From the NCBI RefSeq assembly GCF_024346955.1, contig NZ_AP024884.1:558001-622000 (forward strand): a stretch of DNA of 64,000 bases, in the 5' to 3' direction. Within the stretch, counting starts at the first letter, position 1. The number at the start of each line of letters is the position of its first letter. The position numbers were made by a program, and so were the translations under genes. The notes below the pieces were generated by a model, which saw nothing but the letters and a program-made list of their open reading frames with translations, did no database searches and was not told the origin of the DNA. The DNA is from Vibrio mangrovi (lineage in GTDB: Bacteria; Pseudomonadota; Gammaproteobacteria; Enterobacterales; Vibrionaceae). Of the stretch, positions 42,393 to 51,965 are shown piece after piece.

Positions 42393-44048
42393 ATGGATAA
42401 TCAACATATATCAGAGAATCGACTGACAAGTCGTAACACAATTGCGCGTATCAGTGACCTTCATGTCGGTTTTGCTACGGAAGATGGTTTTGTTCAGGCG
42501 TTAAAAGGCGTGAGTTATAACATCAAAGCGGGTGAAATGGTTGCGCTGGTTGGTGAGAGTGGCTCAGGAAAATCGGTCTCTGCCCGATCTCTGATGGGAT
42601 TACTGCCTAAATCAGCCCGTCTTGGTAAAGAGAGCCGGGTGACCTATCGCGATATAGATATTACTGCGTCGTCAGAAAGACAACTGTTGAAACTACGGGG
42701 AAATCAGATCTCGATGATTTTTCAGGAACCGATGACCTCACTGAATCCGTTGTATACACTGGGTGAACAGATCAGTGAAGCGATTCTGATCCACCAGAAA
42801 GTGTCAAAAACTGAGGCCCGTCAAAAGGCGTTGGCATTGTTTGAAGCAGTGCAGCTTCCTCATCCGGAAGAGCGTTATGATCAATATCCTCACCAGTTAT
42901 CCGGAGGACAGCGACAGCGGGTCATGATCGCCATGGCACTGACGAATAATCCGGATCTGTTAATTGCCGATGAACCAACCACGGCACTCGATGTGACGGT
43001 TCAGGCGAATATCCTGCGTTTGATTAAGGAGCTTCAGTTACAAAAAGGAATGAGCGTTTTACTCATTACTCATGATCTGACGATTGTTCGCCAGTTTGCT
43101 GATTACATTTATGTAATGAAACATGGCGAGGTGGTCGAGCATGGTACGACTGAACATATATTTACTGCGGCAGAGTACCCTTATACACAAATGCTGATTG
43201 ATTCTGAGCCTAAAGGTCTGGCAAAAGCAATACCGGAAAAATCTCCCGTGGTCCTGCAAGCCGACAAGATGCGGGTTGAATTTGAATTAGGGAAGAAAAG
43301 CTTCTTCGGCCGTCAACCACCAAAGCGGCTGGTGGCTGTTGATGATATTTCTGTAGTGCTCAGAAAAGGTGAGACGCTGGGAATTGTCGGAGAAAGCGGT
43401 TCAGGCAAAACGACGCTGGCGATGGCTATTTTTAAACTGCTGTCGGATGGACAGGTGTCGGGAGAGATTACATACGACGGTCAGCACCTGAATCATATCT
43501 CCGATAAACAGCTGCGGCAGTTGCGTAAGGAAATTCAGGTAGTGTTTCAGGATCCGTTTTCTTCACTGAATCCGCGTTTGTCTGTGAAGCAGATACTGGA
43601 GGAAGGCTTAACGGTTAATCAACTCTGCATGGAACCGTCAGAACGCCGGATAAGGCTTGAAAAAGCATTACTGGATGCCGGATTACCGGCGAATATTCTG
43701 AACCGTTATCCCCATGAATTTTCCGGAGGACAACGACAGAGAATCGCGATTGCCCGTGCCCTGATTCTGGAACCCAAAGTGATTTTACTTGATGAGCCGA
43801 CTTCTGCACTTGACCTGACGATACAGAACCAAATTGTACAGCTACTGAAGCAGCTACAGGAAAAGCGGGGGATTTCATATCTGTTTATCAGTCACGATCT
43901 CCGGGTTGTGAAATCACTTTGTCACCGTGTTCTGGTGATGAGGCACGGAGAAGCGATTGAAGAAGGACCAACACTTGATATTCTGGAAAATTCGACAGTT
44001 CAATACACACAAAAATTAATTAAAGCTGCATTTGAAGTAGCGGCTTGA
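42393..44048 (+). CDS. ABC importer ATPase with fused DppD-DppF-like domains
   Basis: 551 residues with two full ABC domains. Domain 1 has GESGSGKSV, LSGGQRQRVMIAMAL and LLIADEPTTALD. Domain 2 has GESGSGKTT, FSGGQRQRIAIARALI and ILLDEPTSALD. Both appear catalytically intact. Oligopeptide_trp C-terminal extensions follow each. The same one-gene fusion is seen in GsiA/YejF-type systems. It is the last gene of the four-gene importer, 16 bases after the permease. Confidence 0.92.
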   Translation: MDNQHISENRLTSRNTIARISDLHVGFATEDGFVQALKGVSYNIKAGEMVALVGESGSGKSVSARSLMGLLPKSARLGKESRVTYRDIDITASSERQLLKLRGNQISMIFQEPMTSLNPLYTLGEQISEAILIHQKVSKTEARQKALALFEAVQLPHPEERYDQYPHQLSGGQRQRVMIAMALTNNPDLLIADEPTTALDVTVQANILRLIKELQLQKGMSVLLITHDLTIVRQFADYIYVMKHGEVVEHGTTEHIFTAAEYPYTQMLIDSEPKGLAKAIPEKSPVVLQADKMRVEFELGKKSFFGRQPPKRLVAVDDISVVLRKGETLGIVGESGSGKTTLAMAIFKLLSDGQVSGEITYDGQHLNHISDKQLRQLRKEIQVVFQDPFSSLNPRLSVKQILEEGLTVNQLCMEPSERRIRLEKALLDAGLPANILNRYPHEFSGGQRQRIAIARALILEPKVILLDEPTSALDLTIQNQIVQLLKQLQEKRGISYLFISHDLRVVKSLCHRVLVMRHGEAIEEGPTLDILENSTVQYTQKLIKAAFEVAA

Positions 44049-44335
44049 TTTAAATTTTATGATGAAGTTATCAAAGCTGAATCATGTGTATTGGCAATGG
44101 AATAATTTACTGTTGTGAGAAATTAATTGACTTATTTGTCATAAATAAACGTGAACAATGAAAACTGTTTTTGAATGGTTATCATTAGGGGTCAGGAAAT
44201 AAAAGTTAAATAGGATGTTCATCTATCCTTCATACTTTTAATCAATTCAATCCGAAGTAATCAGTATTTTATTATTCGGCGATTTCTCATTCCTGATGAA
44301 ATTAATATGTGACTTTGAACTAAAGAGTAAATGCT

Positions 44336-46453
44336 ATGCAAGAGCGAAAGCTGATTGAATTAACAGGAAAGCAGACTCAATTAATCATTGAAGTAGGAGA
44401 GTTTGCAGAGATACTGCATTGGGGAAATAAAGTTAGCGGGGATTTAGACCGCTGTCGTTCAGCCTTATACCGACCCGTTCCTCAGGGGCGTTTAGACAAA
44501 GATGTTTCTGTGACGTTGTCACCTGAGTTGGGGCGGGGACTATTCAGCAGCCCGGGTCTTGAGGGACATCGTAACGGGCAGGACTGGGCACCGGTATTTG
44601 TTCTGAAAAATATTGAACAAAGTGATCATAAACTCAGCCTTGAGAGTGAAGACCCGCAGGCAGGGCTTTGCCTGAGTACGGAAATCCAGCTGGATGAGTA
44701 CGATGTTGTAAAAACCCGTCATACCGTAACCAATACGAAATCCGGTCAGTATCAGATCAACCGTTTTGCCAATACATTACCATTGCCGGCGAAAGCCAAA
44801 GAATTAATGACATTCTACGGGCGTTGGGTAAAAGAGTTTCAGACGCAGCGCCAGCCATTGCTTCACGGCGGTTATCAGCAGGAAAACCGCCGTGGCCGTA
44901 CATCTCACGAGCACTATCCGGCTCTGGTTGCCGGTTCTCAGAATTTCAGTGAGATCGTTGGGGATGTATGGGGATTTCACTTTGCATGGAGTGGAAATCA
45001 CCGGCTTCGTGCTGATGTCAAAGCGGATGGACGCCGTTATATGCAGGCTGAAGTGATTTACTTGCCGGGAGAAGTTGTTTTAGAGGAAGGTGAAAGTCTG
45101 ACAACGCCGTGGCTTTATGCAAGTTATAGTGATCGTGGTCTGAATGGTATGAGTCAACAGTTCCATGCACATGTCCGTAATTCAGTGATTTCTCCTGATT
45201 TTACGTCAAAGGTCCGTCCGGTCCATCTGAATACCTGGGAAGGGATCTATTTCGACCATGACCCCGAGTACATTATGTCCATGGCAACTCAGGCTGCCGA
45301 GCTGGGAGTTGAGCGTTTTATCATTGATGATGGCTGGTTTAAAGCCCGGGATGATGATACCGCAGCGTTGGGTGACTGGTTTCTGGATGAAACAAAATAC
45401 CCCAATGGACTGGAACCGGTGATCGCGCATGTCAATCGTTTGGGAATGGAATTTGGTCTTTGGTTTGAGCCGGAAATGATCAATAAAGATTCCGATCTTT
45501 ACCGGGCTCATCCGGATTGGTTATTGGCTGTTGATGGTTATGAACAACCGACAGGAAGAAATCAATATGTCATTGATCTACAAAATAATGATGCGTTTGA
45601 TTACCTATATGAAAGACTGTCGCATTTCTTAGGTCAGTACAATATTGCTTATATAAAATGGGATATGAATCGTGAAATTGTTCAGCCCGGGCACGAAGGC
45701 AGAGCTTCGGGTGTACGCCAGACAGAACGGTTTTATGACCTGGTTGATAAACTCCGTACGCAGTTTCCTCATGTCAGTATCGAGTCCTGTGCTTCCGGCG
45801 GTGGGCGAATTGATTATGAAATTCTCAAGCGTACGGATCGGTTCTGGCCATCAGACAATAATGATGCACTGGAAAGGCAGCATATTCAGCGGGGAATGAG
45901 CTACTTTTTCCCACCGGAGGTGATGGGCAGCCATATTGGTTCGGGGCACTGTCACTGTTCCCGCCGGCGTCACAGTATTGAGTTCCGTGGTCTGACTGCG
46001 TTGTTTGGACATATGGGAATCGAACTCGATCCGGTGAAAGAAGATGTGACGGAGAAAGAAAATTTTGCACGTTATGTCGCATTGCATAAATCAATACGGC
46101 CGCTACTTCATTCCGGAACAAACTGGCGGATTCCGACTGATGATGAAGCCCATCAGGTTCAGGCTGTCGTGTCTGAAGATCAGTCAGAAGCTGTCGTGTT
46201 AGTTGCACAACTCGCAATGCCAACCAACTCACTGAGCGGGCATTTAAGAATTCCCGGTCTGAATGATCAGGCAACATACCGGGTCTCTGTGTTGGATAAG
46301 CCATCGTTTTACGAGAAGATTGTCAATACTCAGCCATCATGGACAGCATCGGGTTGTGAAGTGTCAGGTTCCTGGTGCCGGGAAGTTGGCATTGTTCTGC
46401 CGGTACTCGATCCGGAAACAGCAATGCTGATTAAGTTGGAACGTATTAATTAA
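44336..46453 (+). CDS. Alpha-galactosidase, GH36 family (RafA/AgaA type)
   Basis: 705 residues, the length of the tetrameric cytoplasmic GH36 enzymes such as plasmid-borne RafA. N-terminal beta-supersandwich, then the (beta/alpha)8 barrel with FIIDDGWFKARDDD, the nucleophile Asp in YIKWDMNREI, the SIESCASGGGRIDYEIL substrate loop and the acid/base Asp in WPSDNNDALERQ. No signal peptide, so it acts on imported melibiose or raffinose-type sugars and releases galactose. It is 287 bases after the importer and may have its own promoter. Confidence 0.93.
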   Translation: MQERKLIELTGKQTQLIIEVGEFAEILHWGNKVSGDLDRCRSALYRPVPQGRLDKDVSVTLSPELGRGLFSSPGLEGHRNGQDWAPVFVLKNIEQSDHKLSLESEDPQAGLCLSTEIQLDEYDVVKTRHTVTNTKSGQYQINRFANTLPLPAKAKELMTFYGRWVKEFQTQRQPLLHGGYQQENRRGRTSHEHYPALVAGSQNFSEIVGDVWGFHFAWSGNHRLRADVKADGRRYMQAEVIYLPGEVVLEEGESLTTPWLYASYSDRGLNGMSQQFHAHVRNSVISPDFTSKVRPVHLNTWEGIYFDHDPEYIMSMATQAAELGVERFIIDDGWFKARDDDTAALGDWFLDETKYPNGLEPVIAHVNRLGMEFGLWFEPEMINKDSDLYRAHPDWLLAVDGYEQPTGRNQYVIDLQNNDAFDYLYERLSHFLGQYNIAYIKWDMNREIVQPGHEGRASGVRQTERFYDLVDKLRTQFPHVSIESCASGGGRIDYEILKRTDRFWPSDNNDALERQHIQRGMSYFFPPEVMGSHIGSGHCHCSRRRHSIEFRGLTALFGHMGIELDPVKEDVTEKENFARYVALHKSIRPLLHSGTNWRIPTDDEAHQVQAVVSEDQSEAVVLVAQLAMPTNSLSGHLRIPGLNDQATYRVSVLDKPSFYEKIVNTQPSWTASGCEVSGSWCREVGIVLPVLDPETAMLIKLERIN

Positions 46454-47061
46454 CAGATAATCTCTCTGAATTTAACCGCTCAGATATTTTGATGAGCGGT
46501 TAATCTTATTTTTTTGGTTTAATATGTTTTGCGATGTATGTCATCTTTCCTTCATGAAAAATTCATGTAATTATCTTTTTCAAATTATTTGAAACAAAAT
46601 CATTAATAAATTGTCATATATTTTTGATGTTGATTAACTTCCCGTTTTTTAAAGTCAATATCTGCCATTGTACGTTCAGTGCTATTGATAAAATTCTATT
46701 GAATAAGCAGCTAAATGTGTGTTGTATGCTGAATATATGACAGGTATGACTAGCCATATAGAAAAATGTATGTTTATGATATTTACCGTATTGATAATTT
46801 AATTTTAGACACCTCCTGATATTTAATAATAAAGTGCAGACCTGATTCGAACATATCGACAGATAAAGACAGGCAGGAAATTTTTATAATTAGACAAATA
46901 ATGGATTCAATGTCATTCGTCAGCTCCTGATGAAATAAGAAATATTCTTATATGCAGAAATACATTTAGATTGCACAAGTATAAATTTGTGGTACTGCAC
47001 TTATTTTCATGGATGTGGTTCATATGGTTTTGGAAATTTATTCCTAATTAAAGGTGTAAGT
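46454..47061. other. AT-rich gap between alpha-galactosidase and acyl-CoA dehydrogenase genes
   Basis: About 600 bases. The terminator at 46472-46503 is the only clear element. The remainder is AT-rich, with no coding frame I would support and no dispersed repeat copies. The promoter of the acyl-CoA dehydrogenase operon is presumably near its right end. Confidence 0.6.
46472..46515 (+). terminator. Rho-independent terminator of the alpha-galactosidase gene
   Basis: TTAACCGCTCA (46472-46482) pairs perfectly with TGAGCGGTTAA (46493-46503), followed by TCTTATTTTTTTGG. Confidence 0.9.
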
Positions 47062-48207
47062 ATGAACTTTGAACTAACAAAGCAACAGATTGAGCTATAC
47101 GATACGGCATTTCGTTTTGCCTCAGATGTCTTAGAACCGGGGGCTGGTGAGCGTATAGCAGCACACTCTTTTGATCGCGGCTTATGGGAAGAAGCAGCAA
47201 AGTTTGGTTATGCAAGCTTGTCTATCCCTGAAGAAGATGGTGGAAGTGGGCTGTCAACGCTGGAGACCATGCTTATGGTTGAAGCGTTAGGAAAAGGTTG
47301 TAGTGACTTAGGGCTGGCATTTTCTCTTTCTGCCCATCTATTTGCCTGTGTTGTGCCATTCTGTAGTTTTGCAAGTCAGACTCTCAAGCAAACCTACTTG
47401 CCGGGATTGATTGATGGAACAAACATGATGGCGAATGCTGCAACCGAACCGGAAGCAGGCTCTGATATTTATGGGATGAAATCAACGGCTGAACGGGTTC
47501 CCGATGGTTATCGTCTGAATGGGAAAAAATGTTTCATTACCAACGCACCAATTGCCGATTATTTCCTTGTCTACGCTAAAACGAACCCGGGAATGGGTTT
47601 TCTGGGAATCAGTGCATTTCTGGTACCGAAAGATGCTGATGGGCTGACGATTGGCAGCCATCATGAGAAAGATTGTCTGAGTACCTGCTTGTGGTCCGAA
47701 GTGTATCTGCAGGATGTTTTCGTTTCTGAGTCTCACCGTATAGGAGCGGAAGGTGCGGGTGGGGCAATGTTCTATGATTCCATGATTTGGGAAAAAGGAT
47801 GCCTGTTTGCATATTATGTTGGTGCAATGGATCGCATGCTTGAAAAAGTGATTCTCCATGCCCGAGAGCGGCAGCAATTTGGCCGGGCAATTGCACAGAA
47901 TCAATCGGTATCCAACCGGATTGTCGATATGAAGATTCGCTTAGATACTTCCCGTCTTCTCTTATACCGTGCCGGTTGGCTTTATGATCAGGGCAAGGAC
48001 AGCGAACTGGAAATTGCAATGAGTAAACTCGTCATTTCCGAGTCGGCAGTTCAGTCCGGTTTGGACGCGATCCAAACATTTGGTGGCTCGGCAATAGAAA
48101 AAGAGATGGGAGTGATGCAGTTACTTCTTGATGCTGTACCTTCAAGAATCTTTTCCGGATCGAATGACATTCAGAGAGGCATTATTGCAAGAAAGTTAGG
48201 GCTCTGA
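47062..48207 (+). CDS. Acyl-CoA dehydrogenase with the catalytic Glu in the helix-G position
   Basis: 381 residues from ATG 47062 (Shine-Dalgarno AAAGGTG); the longer frame from 46987 has a random head. Acyl-CoA dehydrogenase motifs are NAATEPEAGSDIYGMKSTAER (flavin loop), GKKCFITNAPIADYF and ARERQQFGRAIAQNQ. At the spot where short/medium-chain enzymes have the catalytic Glu (IYEGT) it has IFSGS. A Glu at 244 (MIWEKGCLFA) aligns with the base of isovaleryl- and long-chain-type enzymes. It should pass electrons to the EtfBA encoded next. The substrate is not known. Confidence 0.88.
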   Translation: MNFELTKQQIELYDTAFRFASDVLEPGAGERIAAHSFDRGLWEEAAKFGYASLSIPEEDGGSGLSTLETMLMVEALGKGCSDLGLAFSLSAHLFACVVPFCSFASQTLKQTYLPGLIDGTNMMANAATEPEAGSDIYGMKSTAERVPDGYRLNGKKCFITNAPIADYFLVYAKTNPGMGFLGISAFLVPKDADGLTIGSHHEKDCLSTCLWSEVYLQDVFVSESHRIGAEGAGGAMFYDSMIWEKGCLFAYYVGAMDRMLEKVILHARERQQFGRAIAQNQSVSNRIVDMKIRLDTSRLLLYRAGWLYDQGKDSELEIAMSKLVISESAVQSGLDAIQTFGGSAIEKEMGVMQLLLDAVPSRIFSGSNDIQRGIIARKLGL

Positions 48208-48247
48208 GCGAACGGATAACTGTACAGAATCGAATAAGGCTAGGTAT

Positions 48248-48997
48248 ATGAAAGCATTAGTAGCAATAAAACGAGTCGCGGATCCGGCTTTGGCGGTCCG
48301 TGTGCAATCTGACCAGAGTTGTGTCGATTTATCTGATGCGAAGATGGTATTGAATCCTTATTGTGAAATAGCTTTGGAAGAAGCAATACAGCATAAGGAA
48401 GCCGGAGTGATATCAGAAATCGTTGCTGTTTCAGTCGGCGTTCTGGCATGTCAAGAACAGCTCAGAACTGCACTGGCTCTGGGAGCGGATCGTGCGATCC
48501 ATGTAGAAGCTGAAGATCATCTGGATCCGCTGATTATCGCGAAACTACTGGCGAAGGTTGTTGAAAAGGAACAGCCAGCACTGATATTTGCCGGTAAGCA
48601 GTCGGTTGATAATGATAATAATCAGACAGGACAGATGTTGGCAGGTTTACTGGGGATCTCTCAGGGAACATTTGCTTCAGATATTGAAATTGATTCTGAA
48701 TCTGTTCTTGTCACCCGGGAAATCGACCATGGTCAGCAGGTCGTTCGCCTGACATTGCCGACAGTCCTCACTGCCGATTTACCACTGAACAAACCCCGCC
48801 ATGCCTCTTTGCCTAATGTGATGAAAGCCAGAAGAAAGCCGATCGAAGCTATTTCAGCAGAGAGTTTAGGTGTTGTGATGCAGCGTCGAACCCGTTTGAT
48901 CCATGTTGAATCTCTGAATGGTCAGAGAGCCGGTATCAAGGTTGATAGCGTTGAAGAGTTAGTGAATAAACTGAAAAACGAGGCGAGGGTAATCTGA
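48248..48997 (+). CDS. etfB: Electron transfer flavoprotein, beta subunit
   Basis: 249 residues. ETF-beta family start MKALVAIKRVADPALAVRVQ, NPYCEIALEEAIQ, the AMP-binding GKQSVDNDNNQTGQMLAGLL and the recognition region LPTVLTADLPLNKPRHASLPNVMKARRKPIE, as in bacterial EtfB. It pairs with EtfA to carry electrons from the acyl-CoA dehydrogenase. It overlaps etfA by 1 base. Confidence 0.95.
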   Translation: MKALVAIKRVADPALAVRVQSDQSCVDLSDAKMVLNPYCEIALEEAIQHKEAGVISEIVAVSVGVLACQEQLRTALALGADRAIHVEAEDHLDPLIIAKLLAKVVEKEQPALIFAGKQSVDNDNNQTGQMLAGLLGISQGTFASDIEIDSESVLVTREIDHGQQVVRLTLPTVLTADLPLNKPRHASLPNVMKARRKPIEAISAESLGVVMQRRTRLIHVESLNGQRAGIKVDSVEELVNKLKNEARVI

Positions 48998-49926
48998 TGG
49001 CTATTTTGGTTATTGCTGAACATGATCATCTCAAATTAGGGGAGGTTACATTCAATGCAATCGGAGCAGGAAAGCAGATTGGTGAAGATATTCATCTGCT
49101 GATCGTTGGTAGTCATTGCGATTTAGTCGTTGAACAGGCTACTCACCTGACCGGAATTTCAACTGTTCTGGTCGCAGATGCGGATATATATGCTGATGTA
49201 CTGGCTGAGAATATTGCTAATCTGCTTGCTAATATTGCGAAGGATTATACCCATGTTGTCGCTGCTGCAACTGCGTTTTCAAAGAACTTTTTACCCCGGG
49301 CGGCAGCGTTGCTGGATGTTTCATTTATTTCCGAAGTCATTGATATCGAGAGTCATGATACTTTCTGTAAACCCATTTATTCGGGAAGTGCGATTGCCAC
49401 AATACAATCTGCCGATCCGATTAAAATGATGACAATACGTTCAACCGCTTTTTCTGCATTTTCCGAAACGGGTGGCTCTGCTGCTGTGGTTCCTGTGCCC
49501 GTCATAGAAGACATGCGCCTCTCTCAGGTGATCAGTCATCGGACTGTTGAGTCTTCTCGTCCTGAACTGTCGTCAGCACGTATTGTGATCGGCGGTGGAA
49601 GAGGGCTTGGAAACGAAACTAATTTCACCTTGCTGGAAACATTGGGGGATAAACTTGGAGCGGCAATCGGAGGAACGCGAGCGGCTGTCGATGCAGGATT
49701 CACCGGGAATGATCTTCAGATTGGGCAGACTGGAAAAGTAATTGCGCCTGATTTATATATTGCCGTGGGTATTTCCGGAGCTATTCAGCACACATCCGGT
49801 GTTAAGGACGCCAAAACCATTGTGGCCATCAATCATGATGCAGATGCACCAATATTTAAATCTTCTGACTATGTTCTTGTTGCAGACTGTATGGATGTTC
49901 TTCCTGAACTCATCGAAAAATTGTAA
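48997..49926 (+). CDS. etfA: Electron transfer flavoprotein, alpha subunit
   Basis: 309 residues. FAD-binding C-terminal domain shows IVIGGGRGLGNETNFTLLETLGDKLGAAIGGTRAAVDAGF, then GQTGKVIAPDLYIAVGISGAIQHTSGVKDAKTIVAINHDADAPIF, the invariant EtfA motif. The start overlaps the etfB stop. Normal housekeeping-type ETF, not the FixB subgroup by eye. Confidence 0.95.
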   Translation: MAILVIAEHDHLKLGEVTFNAIGAGKQIGEDIHLLIVGSHCDLVVEQATHLTGISTVLVADADIYADVLAENIANLLANIAKDYTHVVAAATAFSKNFLPRAAALLDVSFISEVIDIESHDTFCKPIYSGSAIATIQSADPIKMMTIRSTAFSAFSETGGSAAVVPVPVIEDMRLSQVISHRTVESSRPELSSARIVIGGGRGLGNETNFTLLETLGDKLGAAIGGTRAAVDAGFTGNDLQIGQTGKVIAPDLYIAVGISGAIQHTSGVKDAKTIVAINHDADAPIFKSSDYVLVADCMDVLPELIEKL

Positions 49927-49976
49927 ATCACATTGGCAATGTGGTGATTTGTTTTACATCGTGTGTGGAGAAATCA

Positions 49977-51620
49977 ATGCGGGAAGCCCTGGATTTTGAT
50001 GTTGTGATCGTTGGCGGCGGACCATCCGGTCTGTCAGCCGCCTGTCGTCTGATGCAACTGGCACAAGCAGGACATCAGGAATTGAGCGTTTGTCTGATTG
50101 AAAAAGGCGCTGAAATTGGCGCACATGCTTTGTCTGGCGCAATTATGGAAAGTCGGGCTTTGGATGAGCTTTTCCCGGATTGGCAGCAAAGGAGTGCACC
50201 TCTTTCAACTCAGGTTGATCAGGAAACTCTCTTTTATCTTCGCAATCAACAAAGTGCCTGGCAGATTCCCAATATATTTGTTCCTCAGAGTATGCATCAT
50301 CAGGGAAATTATCTGGTCAGGCAGGGAAAACTTTGTCAGTGGCTGGCCGCTCAGGCCGAGCAGCTTGGCGTAGAAATTTTTACGGGCTTCACTGCATACG
50401 ATCTGCTGGTTAATGAGAACAATGAAGTTTGTGGTGTGATTACCGGTGATATGGGACTGAATGTGCGGGGAGAACCGAAATCTGACCATATGCCGGGAAT
50501 TGAATTGCGTGGTAAATACACGTTATTCGCCGAAGGAAGCCGGGGACATCTTGGAAAACAACTCATTGAACGATATCAGCTGGATCGGGATGCCGATGCC
50601 CAACATTTCAGTCTGGGACTGAAAGAAATTTGGCAAGTCAAGCCCGAACATCATCAGTTAGGCAAGGTGATTCATCACTTTGGCTGGCCATTGGGGGACA
50701 ATGCTCACGGTGGCAGTTTTATGTATTTTATCGATGATTATCAGGTTGCCATCGGACTTGTCGTTGATTTGAATTATGCGAATGCACATCTTAGTCCATT
50801 CGAAGAATTTCAGCGGATGAAGCATCATCCGGAGATTGCCCGGTATCTCAGTGGTGGACAACGGTTATCATATGGTGCCAGAACCTTGACCAAAGGTGGC
50901 TATAGTTCGCTCCCTAAGATGACGTTTCCCGGAGGAATCTTGATTGGATGTGAGGCCGGAGTCCTTAACAGCGCCAAACTGAAAGGCATTCATACTGCCA
51001 TGAAATCAGGTATGCTGGCTGCAGAAACACTCTATCCTGAACTCTCACAGGAAACTCACGGATTGGATCTGACATCATATTCAGAACAATTACAGCAATC
51101 CTGGCTTTATGAAGAGCTGTATGCAGCAAGAAATAGTAGTGCAGCCATCCATAAATTCGGCCCTTTAGGTGGTGGTCTGTTTAATTTTGTCGAACAGAAC
51201 ATCTTTCGTGGCAAATTACCCGGTCGAATCCGGGATAATCAGGCTGACCACGCACAAATGGTACCACTCAGCCAATGTCAGCCGATTAACTACCCCAAAC
51301 CGGATGATGAGCTTAGCTTCGATAAAGCATCCTCAGTTTATATTGCTAATGTTTCCCATGAACATGACCAGCCATGTCACCTTAGACTGCATAACCCGGA
51401 TATTCCATTGGCAGAAAACTTTGCCGTATATGGTGAACCGGCACAGAGATATTGTCCTGCCGGTGTTTATAACATTGTTGAAGAGAATCGTGAGAAACGG
51501 TTTGCTATTGATGCTCAGAATTGCCTTCATTGTAAGGCATGTGACATTAAAGATCCGGCTCAGAACATTACCTGGACACCGCCTGAAGGTGGAGGTGGAC
51601 CAGTATATAAAAATATGTAA
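49977..51620 (+). CDS. Electron transfer flavoprotein-ubiquinone oxidoreductase
   Basis: 547 residues from ATG 49977 (GGAGAAA upstream). N-terminal FAD fold DFDVVIVGGGPSGLSAACRL, ubiquinone-binding middle, and the C-terminal [4Fe-4S] domain with AQRYCPAGVYNIVEE and NCLHCKACDIKDPAQNITWTPPEGGGGPVY, as in mitochondrial and proteobacterial ETF-QO. It completes the path from acyl-CoA through ETF to the quinone pool, so the four genes form a self-contained electron route. The gene ends 70 bases before the second tRNA repeat. Confidence 0.95.
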   Translation: MREALDFDVVIVGGGPSGLSAACRLMQLAQAGHQELSVCLIEKGAEIGAHALSGAIMESRALDELFPDWQQRSAPLSTQVDQETLFYLRNQQSAWQIPNIFVPQSMHHQGNYLVRQGKLCQWLAAQAEQLGVEIFTGFTAYDLLVNENNEVCGVITGDMGLNVRGEPKSDHMPGIELRGKYTLFAEGSRGHLGKQLIERYQLDRDADAQHFSLGLKEIWQVKPEHHQLGKVIHHFGWPLGDNAHGGSFMYFIDDYQVAIGLVVDLNYANAHLSPFEEFQRMKHHPEIARYLSGGQRLSYGARTLTKGGYSSLPKMTFPGGILIGCEAGVLNSAKLKGIHTAMKSGMLAAETLYPELSQETHGLDLTSYSEQLQQSWLYEELYAARNSSAAIHKFGPLGGGLFNFVEQNIFRGKLPGRIRDNQADHAQMVPLSQCQPINYPKPDDELSFDKASSVYIANVSHEHDQPCHLRLHNPDIPLAENFAVYGEPAQRYCPAGVYNIVEENREKRFAIDAQNCLHCKACDIKDPAQNITWTPPEGGGGPVYKNM

Positions 51621-51690
51621 CTGATTGATTATTGCTTTGGTTGGGCAGAAAAGTTGGTCGTACGTTAACCATTTGAAATTAATTTGATTA

Positions 51691-51850
<160 letters not shown>

Positions 51851-51965
51851 AATTATTATTTCTTCCCTCTGAAATACTTATCTTCATTATTCACTACTTT
51901 ATCGTTCAGTTTCCAAAGAGAATTAGTATTCAGTTTTAGTCGACTGGTGTTATGTTATTTGTCGC

